DNA of 12,164 nucleotides, from NCBI GenBank assembly GCA_002420015.1, contig DIHF01000064.1, positions 428 through 12,591 on the forward strand, given 5' to 3'. Shown one piece after another: positions 6,526 to 12,164 of the stretch. Each line of letters opens with the position of its first letter. Within the stretch, counting starts at the first letter, position 1. The notes beneath the pieces were generated by a model, which was not told the origin of the DNA, made no database searches, and saw nothing but the letters and a program-made list of their open reading frames with translations. Source of the stretch: Micavibrio sp. UBA5703. GTDB lineage: Bacteria > Pseudomonadota > Alphaproteobacteria > Micavibrionales > Micavibrionaceae. The position numbers were made by a program, and so were the translations under genes.

Positions 6526-6598
6526 CGCATCTGTGATTGCAATTGGGCGCGGGTTTGGGCATGTTTAGGCTGCGGAATCATTCTTTTGCAGTGCCTTT

Positions 6599-8659
6599 AT
6601 GCCTAAACTGACAATCAACGGTATGGAAATCGAGGTCGAGCGCGGGACCAGCATCCTACAGGCCGCCGAGCAGCTTGGCATCGAAATCCCGCGTTTTTGC
6701 TATCACGACAAGCTTTCCGTCCCGGCCAATTGCCGCATGTGCCTTGTGCAGGTCGAGGGCGGCCCGCCCAAGCCGGCGGCCTCCTGCGCGATGGCGTGCG
6801 GCGACGGGATGGTCGTCCACACCGAATCGGAAATGGTCAAAAAGGCCCGCAAGGGCGTGATGGAAATGCTCCTGATCAATCACCCTCTCGACTGCCCGAT
6901 CTGCGATCAGGGCGGGGAGTGTGATTTGCAGGATCAGGCCGTGGCCTATGGTTTCGACCGTTCCCGCTTTGCCGAAAACAAGCGCGCTGTGCCGGATAAA
7001 GAACTGGGGCCGCTGATTAAAACCGTCATGACCCGCTGCATCAACTGCACGCGCTGCGTCCGCTTTGCGGAGGAAATCGCCGGAACGCCTGTTCTGGGCC
7101 AGTTCCACCGGGGCGAAGACGCCGAAATCGGCACCTTCATAGATCAACTGGTGGATACGGAATTGTCGGGCAATCTGATCGATGTTTGTCCGGTCGGGGC
7201 GCTGACCTCCAAGCCCTATGCGTTCGGGGCGCGCTCATGGGAATTAAAAAAGACCGAGAGCGTCGACGTGCACGATGCCGTCGGCAGCAATATCCGCATC
7301 GACAGCCGGGGGCGAGAGGTTATGCGCATCCTGCCGCGCCTGCATGAGGACGTGAACGAGGAATGGATATCCGACCGCACGCGTTTTGCCTATGACGGGC
7401 TGGGCCGCGCAAGGCTGGACCGCCCCTATATCCGCAACGCGGATACAGGCAAGTTACAAGAAGCAAGCTGGGAGGAGGCGCTGGCCTTCATCGCCGTGAA
7501 TCTGGAAGGCATCAAGGGCGAGAACATCGCCGCACTGGCCGGGGATCTGTGCGATCTGGAATCGATGGTTGCGCTGAAGGATCTGATGGATCGGCTCGGC
7601 TCGCCGCATATGGATTGCCGCACCGATGGCGGTATTTTTGATACGTCCGTACGGCGCGGCTATACGTTCGGCAGCGGCATCGCCGGGATCGACAAGGCCG
7701 ACGCGATTTTGCTTGTCGGCACCAATCCGCGCCTTGAAGCCACGATGGTCAATGCCCGCATCCGCCGGGCGTGGCTGGAGCGGGGTGTGCCGATTTCCCT
7801 GATCGGGGAGGCCGTGGATCTGACCTATCCGTATTATCACGCCGGAACCACGCCGGGCGATCTGGTGAAGCTGGCGAAGGATCACGCCAAGCAGGTTAAA
7901 GCCGAAAGGCCGATGATGATCGTCGGGGCCGGGGTATTCGCCCGCGAGGACGGCGAAGCGGTCCACCATGCGCTGTATGAGGCGGCGGAGAGCCTGGGCT
8001 GTATCAAGGACGGCTGGAACGGGTTTAATGTCCTGCACAATGCGGCTTCGCGGGTCGGGGCGCTGGATATCGGCTTTGTGCCCGGCAAGGGCGGCAAGGA
8101 TTTCCGCGATATTATCGCCGGAACGAAGGACGGCTCCATCAAGGCGCTTTATTTGCTGGGCGCGGATGAGTTCAGCGCAAAAGCCGCAACAGGCTGGCAG
8201 ACTTTTGTGATCTATCAGGGCCATCACGGCGACCGGGGCGCGTACCGCGCCGATGTGATCCTGCCGGGCAGCGCCTACACCGAAAAAGACGGTATTTACG
8301 TGAATACTGAGGGCCGCCCGCAATTCGGCAAGCAGGCCGTCACACCGCCCGGACAGGCGCGGGAAGACTGGAAGATCGTGCGGGCGCTCTCCGAGTCTTT
8401 GGGCAAGAAATTATCTTACGACACGCTGCTGCAATTGCGCGAGCGCATCAAGACGGACTGGCCGCATCTGCTGGATATCGACGTCGTGCGCGCTTCGCCG
8501 TGGAAGGCGTTCGGGCATAAGGGCAAGATTTCAGACGAGCCGTTCGTTTCGCCGGTGACGGAATACTATAAGACTAATTCCATCTGCCGTGCTTCGAAGA
8601 CGATGGCGGATTGTACAGAAAGTTTTAGTAAAGAAAAAATGCTGGAGGCAGCGGAGTAG
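6599..8659 (+). CDS. nuoG: NADH-quinone oxidoreductase subunit G (NuoG), 686 aa
   Basis: NuoG is the large iron-sulphur subunit of the complex I peripheral arm. It carries electrons from the NuoE/F side towards NuoI. An N-terminal 2Fe-2S ferredoxin domain has Cys 34, 45, 48 and 63 (N1b). A His-ligated 4Fe-4S site follows, HPLDCPICDQGGEC (His 95, Cys 99, 102, 108; N5). The next 4Fe-4S site is RCINCTRC plus DVCPVGAL (Cys 147, 150, 153, 197; N4). The remainder is the molybdopterin-oxidoreductase-like domain, which in this family carries no cofactor. Length fits the alphaproteobacterial/mitochondrial type of about 690 residues, shorter than the enterobacterial one. The start MPKLTINGMEIEV matches the family, yet no Shine-Dalgarno precedes it. 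It is separated from nuoF by 6.1 kb, so it likely has its own promoter, which I could not identify in 6526-6598. Confidence 0.97.
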   Translation: MPKLTINGMEIEVERGTSILQAAEQLGIEIPRFCYHDKLSVPANCRMCLVQVEGGPPKPAASCAMACGDGMVVHTESEMVKKARKGVMEMLLINHPLDCPICDQGGECDLQDQAVAYGFDRSRFAENKRAVPDKELGPLIKTVMTRCINCTRCVRFAEEIAGTPVLGQFHRGEDAEIGTFIDQLVDTELSGNLIDVCPVGALTSKPYAFGARSWELKKTESVDVHDAVGSNIRIDSRGREVMRILPRLHEDVNEEWISDRTRFAYDGLGRARLDRPYIRNADTGKLQEASWEEALAFIAVNLEGIKGENIAALAGDLCDLESMVALKDLMDRLGSPHMDCRTDGGIFDTSVRRGYTFGSGIAGIDKADAILLVGTNPRLEATMVNARIRRAWLERGVPISLIGEAVDLTYPYYHAGTTPGDLVKLAKDHAKQVKAERPMMIVGAGVFAREDGEAVHHALYEAAESLGCIKDGWNGFNVLHNAASRVGALDIGFVPGKGGKDFRDIIAGTKDGSIKALYLLGADEFSAKAATGWQTFVIYQGHHGDRGAYRADVILPGSAYTEKDGIYVNTEGRPQFGKQAVTPPGQAREDWKIVRALSESLGKKLSYDTLLQLRERIKTDWPHLLDIDVVRASPWKAFGHKGKISDEPFVSPVTEYYKTNSICRASKTMADCTESFSKEKMLEAAE

Positions 8660-8669
8660 TTTGCTAACC

Positions 8670-8746
8670 TGTCATTCCGAACGTGCGCAGCACGGAGGAA
8701 TCTCCGGGCACAAAAATGAGATTTCTCGCTTCGCTCGAAATGACAA
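8670..8746. repeat. palindromic dispersed repeat between nuoG and the NTP pyrophosphatase gene
   Basis: This 77-base element has inverted ends (TGTCATT at the left, AATGACA at the right) and two internal stems: ATTCC...GGAAT enclosing CGTGC-GCA-GCACG, and ATTTC...GAAAT enclosing TCGC/GCTC. Ends, length and the GAGGAATCTC/GAGAT core match the copy inside purQ (1838-1913). It starts 11 bases after the nuoG stop and ends 16 bases before the next start codon, just upstream of its ribosome binding site. In the nuo mRNA it would fold into a hairpin between two cistrons. Confidence 0.85.
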
Positions 8747-8762
8747 TGACTGAGAGGATAAA

Positions 8763-9167
8763 ATGAGTAAGACGACATTGGAACAAGTACAGGAATTTCA
8801 CGAGACATACGGGCTTCCGGTCAGGAGCAAGCCGGATATTTCCGATCCGCAAACGAATGAATTAAGGATAAATCTTCTGGCCGAGGAGCTGGAAGAGCTT
8901 CAGGAAGCCCTGAATGACGGGAATATCGTCGAGGTTCTGGATGCGCTGACCGATCTGCAATACGTGCTGGACGGGGCTTATTTGTCATTCGGATTGCACG
9001 ATGTAAAAAAGGCGGCCTTTGACGAGGTGCACGCCTCCAACATGAGCAAACTGGGCGAGGACGGCAAACCGATCCGCCGCGAAGGGGACGGCAAGGTTCT
9101 CAAGGGGCCGAATTACTGGGCGCCGGATTTAAGCAAGTTTATAGCGAAGAAAGACAAGGCGGCGTGA
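8763..9167 (+). CDS. MazG/HisE-superfamily all-alpha NTP pyrophosphatase-like protein, 134 aa
   Basis: The sequence fits the all-alpha nucleotide pyrophosphohydrolase superfamily (phosphoribosyl-ATP pyrophosphatase-like, close to the small DR2231 type). These enzymes cleave nucleoside triphosphates to monophosphate and pyrophosphate with Mg2+. Expected metal ligands are visible: EELEE (Glu 41, 42, 45) on one helix and EVLDALTDLQYVLDGA (Glu 57, Asp 60, Asp 64) on the next. HASNMSKLGEDGKPIRREGDGKVLKGPNYWAPDL at the C-terminus is also typical of that subgroup. The substrate cannot be told from sequence; dUTP or damaged-nucleotide house-cleaning is as likely as a HisE role. The start has a good GAGAGGAT site directly after the repeat at 8670-8746. 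Its stop overlaps the nuoH start (GTGA, 9164-9167), so translation of the two is probably coupled. Confidence 0.85.
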   Translation: MSKTTLEQVQEFHETYGLPVRSKPDISDPQTNELRINLLAEELEELQEALNDGNIVEVLDALTDLQYVLDGAYLSFGLHDVKKAAFDEVHASNMSKLGEDGKPIRREGDGKVLKGPNYWAPDLSKFIAKKDKAA

Positions 9168-10288
9168 TACAGCAACTCTGGCAAACATATGGAATCTGGA
9201 CGGCGTGGACGCTGCTTTATATCGTCCTGATCGTGGGCGGGGTTATGTTATCGGTGGCGTATCTCACCTATGCCGAACGGAAAGTCATGGGCGCGATGCA
9301 GCGCCGTCAGGGGCCGATGACCGTCGGTCCGTTCGGTTTGCTCCAGCCCATTGCCGACGGCATCAAGCTGTTTTCCAAGGAAACCATTATCCCGAGCCAG
9401 GCGCACCGCGTGGTGTTTCTGCTCGCGCCGATTATGCTGTTTGCACTTTCGCTTGTTGCGTGGGCGGTCATTCCGTTCGACAAGGGCTGGGTTCTGGCCA
9501 ACATCAATGTCGGCATTCTCTACCTGTTTGCGATTTCCTCCATGGGCGTTTACGGCGTTATCATGGCCGGCTGGGCGTCCAATTCGCGCTATGCGTTTCT
9601 GGGCGGGCTGCGCTCGGCCTCGCAGATGGTGTCGTATGAAGTGTCGATGGGGCTTATTATCGTTTGCGTCCTGCTATGTACTGGCTCGCTGAACATGCAG
9701 GAAATCGTTCTTGCGCCGCGCCCGCTGTGGATGCAGGCGCTGCTGTTTCCGATGCTGATCGTTTTTCTGGTGTCCATTCTGGCCGAAACCAATCGCGCGC
9801 CGTTCGATCTGCCGGAAGGCGAAAGCGAAATCACCGGCGGGTTTATGGTCGAATATTCGGCTATGACATACGCGCTGTTTTTTCTTGGCGAATACGCCAA
9901 TATGATCCTGATGAGCGCCATGACGACCATCCTGTTTCTGGGCGGCTGGCTGCCGCCGTTTGGAATAACGGTGCTGGCGTTTGTTCCGGGGATTGTGTGG
10001 TTCGCGCTGAAAGTATGCGCCGTGCTGTTCTTTTTTATCTGGGCGCGGGCGACCTTGCCGCGCTTCCGCTATGACCAGCTTATGCGGCTGGGGTGGAAGG
10101 TATTTCTGCCGTTTTCCTTGCTTTGGGTTGTGGTCGTGGCCGGGGTTCTTATGACCTTTAACGCACTCCCCGGACAACAGGAGAAGGTCAATTTGCTTTT
10201 GCCGGTCGAAAAGGGCGTTGAAGAAATCATCGAGGGCGGCGAGGAAATTTTTGATGCCATCGAAAACCCCTTCAAGACGTATGAATAA
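9164..10288 (+). CDS. nuoH: NADH-quinone oxidoreductase subunit H (NuoH), 374 aa
   Basis: NuoH is the membrane subunit that joins the peripheral and membrane arms of complex I and forms much of the quinone-binding chamber and its proton path. Hallmarks are YAERKVMGAMQRRQGP (36-51), GLRSASQMVSYE (148-159) and ETNRAPFDLPEGESE (208-222), among about eight hydrophobic helices. The GTG start overlaps the preceding stop by four bases; an AAGG just upstream may serve as ribosome binding site. The protein is longer than the usual 330-350 residues because of an acidic tail after the last helix (from about residue 335, with GVEEIIEGGEEIFDAIE). The tail is predicted to be soluble and amphipathic. Core identification is certain; the tail is of unknown role. 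Confidence 0.97.
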   Translation: MIQQLWQTYGIWTAWTLLYIVLIVGGVMLSVAYLTYAERKVMGAMQRRQGPMTVGPFGLLQPIADGIKLFSKETIIPSQAHRVVFLLAPIMLFALSLVAWAVIPFDKGWVLANINVGILYLFAISSMGVYGVIMAGWASNSRYAFLGGLRSASQMVSYEVSMGLIIVCVLLCTGSLNMQEIVLAPRPLWMQALLFPMLIVFLVSILAETNRAPFDLPEGESEITGGFMVEYSAMTYALFFLGEYANMILMSAMTTILFLGGWLPPFGITVLAFVPGIVWFALKVCAVLFFFIWARATLPRFRYDQLMRLGWKVFLPFSLLWVVVVAGVLMTFNALPGQQEKVNLLLPVEKGVEEIIEGGEEIFDAIENPFKTYE

Positions 10289-10311
10289 TTTAGTTTAGAC
10301 GGAATTTTACA

Positions 10312-10545
10312 TTGAGCGAAGAAGGGTTTGAGCTGTTAAGGGAGATCAGGGACAGGCAAAAGGAGTCTCTGGATTTGCAGCGTCAGCAGTTTGAGTTTGT
10401 AAAACGGCAATACGACCGCGCCGAAGTCATTCAGAACAAGGCCGAAAAGTTGCAGGACAGGGCGGCCGGGCTTTTTAAGTTCATTTTCCCCCTGATTATT
10501 CTGGTTATTGGTTTAATTGTATATGTGCTAGTATACCTGCGCTGA
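10312..10545 (+). CDS. tail-anchored coiled-coil miniprotein, 77 aa
   Basis: The product has a charged helical region (about residues 5-50, Glu/Arg/Gln-rich, coiled-coil-like heptads) followed by one hydrophobic helix at about 54-75 and a two-residue end. This predicts a tail-anchored inner-membrane protein with its coiled coil in the cytoplasm. There is no internal Met, so TTG at 10312 is taken as start, with GGA (10301-10303) at 8 bases. The gene lies 23 bases after nuoH and 10 bases before nuoI, on the same strand, so it is co-transcribed with complex I genes. The family is not recognised by name. Similar short coiled-coil plus anchor proteins occur widely, so a role in complex I is only inferred from position. 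Confidence 0.7.
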   Translation: MSEEGFELLREIRDRQKESLDLQRQQFEFVKRQYDRAEVIQNKAEKLQDRAAGLFKFIFPLIILVIGLIVYVLVYLR

Positions 10546-10555
10546 GGAAAAGGGA

Positions 10556-11044
10556 ATGACACTCGATAGCTACGCACGCGCGTTTTTTTTCACAGAGATC
10601 GTGAAGGGGTTCTTGCTGACCCTGAAATACATGTTCCTGATGCCGCGTGTGACGATCAATTATCCGTACGAAAAGGGGCCGATTTCTCCTCGTTTCAGGG
10701 GTGAGCACGCCTTGCGCCGCTACCCGAACGGGGAGGAGCGCTGCATCGCCTGCAAGCTGTGCGAAGCGATTTGCCCCGCGCAGGCCATCACCATCGAGGC
10801 CGAGCCGCGCGAAGACGGATCGCGCCGCACGACGCGCTATGACATCGACATGACCAAGTGCATCTATTGCGGGCTGTGCCAGGAAGCCTGCCCCGTCGAC
10901 GCTATCGTCGAGGGGCCGAATTTCGAATTCGCCACCGAAACGCGGGAAGAGCTTTACTACAACAAGGAAAAGCTGCTGGCCAACGGCGACCGCTGGGAAG
11001 CGCAAATCGCCGCCAACCTGCTGGCCGATGCGCCGTATCGTTAG
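10556..11044 (+). CDS. nuoI: NADH-quinone oxidoreductase subunit I (NuoI), 162 aa
   Basis: NuoI holds the last two 4Fe-4S clusters (N6a and N6b) that pass electrons to the terminal N2 cluster in NuoB near quinone. Both eight-Cys ferredoxin motifs are intact: CIACKLCEAICP (Cys 63, 66, 69, 73) and CIYCGLCQEACP (Cys 102, 105, 108, 112). The N-terminal amphipathic helix and YPYEKGPISPRFRGEHALRRYPNGEERC are typical of alphaproteobacterial and mitochondrial forms, as is the 162-residue length. GAGGA (10544-10548) gives a good ribosome binding site and overlaps the stop of the miniprotein gene. No nuoJ follows: the next gene is convergent and ends 12 bases away. Confidence 0.98.
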   Translation: MTLDSYARAFFFTEIVKGFLLTLKYMFLMPRVTINYPYEKGPISPRFRGEHALRRYPNGEERCIACKLCEAICPAQAITIEAEPREDGSRRTTRYDIDMTKCIYCGLCQEACPVDAIVEGPNFEFATETREELYYNKEKLLANGDRWEAQIAANLLADAPYR

Positions 11045-11056
11045 GCAATACTTCTT

Positions 11057-11710
11057 CTAAAAAAGGTGAGGGGGTTGAGCCTCTTCGGGCTGCCGCACGG
11101 GATTTGCTTTTTCTTGCGGGTCGTAATTGACGTAAGAAAAAAAGCTTTTGATTAGTGTATTGTTGAGTGCTGCATGATCAGGCATTGATTGATTGATCTG
11201 TGATCTGGCGCCTAGCAAAGTGACGCAAATCATGTTTTTTTGACCCCACGTTTCCGTCTGTGTACATCTGAGCGCATAAACGCTGTTTTGTTTGGTTGTC
11301 GTATCTGCATTTTTGTCGTTAATCAGAGCGCAGAGGCGCGTCACGATTTTATCGTTGACCTCTGGAGTCAATTTTGACCTTTGGACGCGTATTGTGCCCA
11401 GCGCTGCGACAAGGGAAGCATTAATGATAGATTCTTTATTCGGCTGTTTTTTGGTCTCCAAAGTATTTTCATTCAACGCGTCAATGAGGTCATCAATTGC
11501 ACGCAGTACATCACCCGCTTTGGTATCGATATATAGCGCATGATCTTTGGTCGCCTCTATTGCTTCGAGTACACTCCCGATGTCTCTGCTATGGCGCAAA
11601 ATTTTTCCAGCATCCTTAGTGTCGCCAGATGCCACTTTTGCATTCGGTCTTGGCTTGGTAGTTGGGGTAATCAGATTAAACAGGGGGGTTAGATAGCTTC
11701 GCCAATTCAT
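11057..11710 (-). CDS. hypothetical protein, 217 aa
   Basis: I do not recognise this protein. It is mostly helical and soluble in character, with a mildly hydrophobic N-terminal stretch (SYLTPLFNLI) too weak to call a signal or anchor. A Lys/Asp-rich middle follows, then a longer helical region (about residues 92-165, NASLVAALGTIRV...) that looks like paired helices, and a Pro/Glu-rich C-terminus (RQPEEAQPPHLF). The ATG at 11710 has a GAGAAG-type site just upstream. Composition is AT-richer than nuoI. It is convergent with nuoI with a 12-base gap and no obvious terminator between. The 115-base gap to the next gene on the same strand has TATACT/TATTAT (11790-11799) that could be a -10, without a matching -35. 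Confidence 0.7.
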   Translation of the reverse strand: MNWRSYLTPLFNLITPTTKPRPNAKVASGDTKDAGKILRHSRDIGSVLEAIEATKDHALYIDTKAGDVLRAIDDLIDALNENTLETKKQPNKESIINASLVAALGTIRVQRSKLTPEVNDKIVTRLCALINDKNADTTTKQNSVYALRCTQTETWGQKNMICVTLLGARSQINQSMPDHAALNNTLIKSFFSYVNYDPQEKANPVRQPEEAQPPHLF

Positions 11711-11825
11711 TCAACTTCTCAGGAGTTAGTGATTTACAACAGCTTTAGCGTTGCTTCCTAACATAGACCCTGAGTGATGGCAAATAAAAAGTATAATAAT
11801 CACTAAAAAATATATTGTGGAGCGC

Positions 11826-12164
11826 TTAAAACAACCCGTCAACCGGCACGTGGTAGTACAGGTTGAGGATTTCGGTGCCGGGGTTTTCATCACCAAGCCC
11901 GGCATTAGAGATGTGGCCGAAGGCTACGCCGAGGCGCTGCTGGTTCTGGAATTCATAGGCCAGTTCGATTTGCGAGCGGAATTCGAGGAAATAGTCGAGA
12001 TCCTTGTCGCTGTCGCCTTCCTCATAGAATCCGGCACCAAAGCTGGGCACGGCGTAGAAATTTTCAGCGAGTTCCAGATCGAGCAACACGCCGCCGCCTA
12101 GCCAGATCGAGGTATCCGAGGTTACTTCAGCCCCGGCCCAGGGCTTTACTTCCCAGAAGTATTT
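11826..12164 (-). CDS. pagL: acyloxyacyl hydrolase (PagL-type lipid A 3-O-deacylase), 3' part, 5' end outside window
   Basis: PagL-type enzymes are outer-membrane beta-barrels that remove the 3-O-linked acyl chain from lipid A. The frame is open from the window edge (12164) to TAA at 11826-11828, giving 112 residues. The signature GHISNAGLGDENPGTE is present near the C-terminus. The His, the Ser two residues later and the Glu twelve residues after that Ser match the known catalytic spacing of PagL (His126, Ser128, Glu140). Alternating hydrophobic/polar strands (AVPSFGAGFY, FRSQIELAYEF, EILNLYYHVP) and a terminal Phe fit a small outer-membrane barrel. The signal peptide lies outside the window. 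A GTG at 12089 is internal and not the start. Confidence 0.88.
   Translation of the reverse strand, partial: KYFWEVKPWAGAEVTSDTSIWLGGGVLLDLELAENFYAVPSFGAGFYEEGDSDKDLDYFLEFRSQIELAYEFQNQQRLGVAFGHISNAGLGDENPGTEILNLYYHVPVDGLF

Noticed and set aside
6526..6598. Promoter for nuoG
   Set aside because: Possible -35 boxes (TTGCAA at 6537, TTGGGC at 6555) have no acceptable -10 at 16-18 bases, so no call was made.
7454..8323. Long open frame of 289 codons on the - strand inside nuoG
   Set aside because: It lies wholly opposite a well-conserved nuoG, has no ribosome site and a His/Arg/Ile-rich composition typical of the antisense of GC-rich coding DNA.
1838..8746. CRISPR array suggested by several repeats
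   Set aside because: The copies are kilobases apart, palindromic, not regularly spaced, and no spacers or cas genes are present.
10676..10708. ISPRFRGEH in NuoI resembles the PRFRGED peptide from the purL repeat
   Set aside because: YPYEKGPISPRFRGEHALRR is a normal conserved NuoI segment in alphaproteobacteria, and the DNA lacks the CCCCGC/GCGGGG hairpins. The match is coincidence.

Overview
This window looks like a chromosomal segment of a Gram-negative alphaproteobacterium. The NuoG, NuoH and NuoI sequences are of alphaproteobacterial/mitochondrial type, GC is fairly high in the core genes, and an outer-membrane lipid A deacylase (PagL family) sits at the right edge. Species cannot be named from the sequence alone.

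Layout. The window opens inside the 3' part of nuoF (1-459, +). A 6.1 kb block of non-respiratory genes then separates nuoF from nuoG. It holds a small convergent hypothetical (462-653, -), an AT-rich regulatory stretch with palindromes, two small + strand hypotheticals (831-1196 and the two-helix membrane protein 1264-1575), the purine pair purL-purQ on the - strand (5503 down to 1572), and an AT-richer 293-residue orphan (5644-6525, +). The nuo run resumes with nuoG (6599-8659), a MazG/HisE-like NTP pyrophosphatase (8763-9167), nuoH (9164-10288, sharing GTGA with the preceding gene), a tail-anchored coiled-coil miniprotein (10312-10545) and nuoI (10556-11044). It stops there: a convergent hypothetical (11057-11710, -) follows instead of nuoJ. 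The 3' part of a pagL-type gene (11826-12164, -) closes the window.

How the genes work together. NuoF, G, H and I are the NADH-side, iron-sulphur and quinone-channel subunits of respiratory complex I. PurL (with a PurS-like N-terminal domain) and PurQ together form FGAM synthase, the fourth step of de novo purine synthesis: PurQ releases ammonia from glutamine and PurL uses it with ATP and FGAR. The pyrophosphatase and the tail-anchored miniprotein are embedded in the nuo transcription unit, the former translationally coupled to nuoH.

The most striking signal is repetitive DNA. Short palindromic repeats of two families lie in frame inside both purine genes, adding about 23 residues to PurL and about 26 to PurQ. 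A second copy of the PurQ-type repeat lies between nuoG and the pyrophosphatase gene. A third palindromic family fills the purL-purQ gap, supplies the purL stop codon, and recurs as a half-copy in the purL leader, where it forms most of a 13-codon upstream reading frame. This resembles the in-gene palindromic elements known from Rickettsia.
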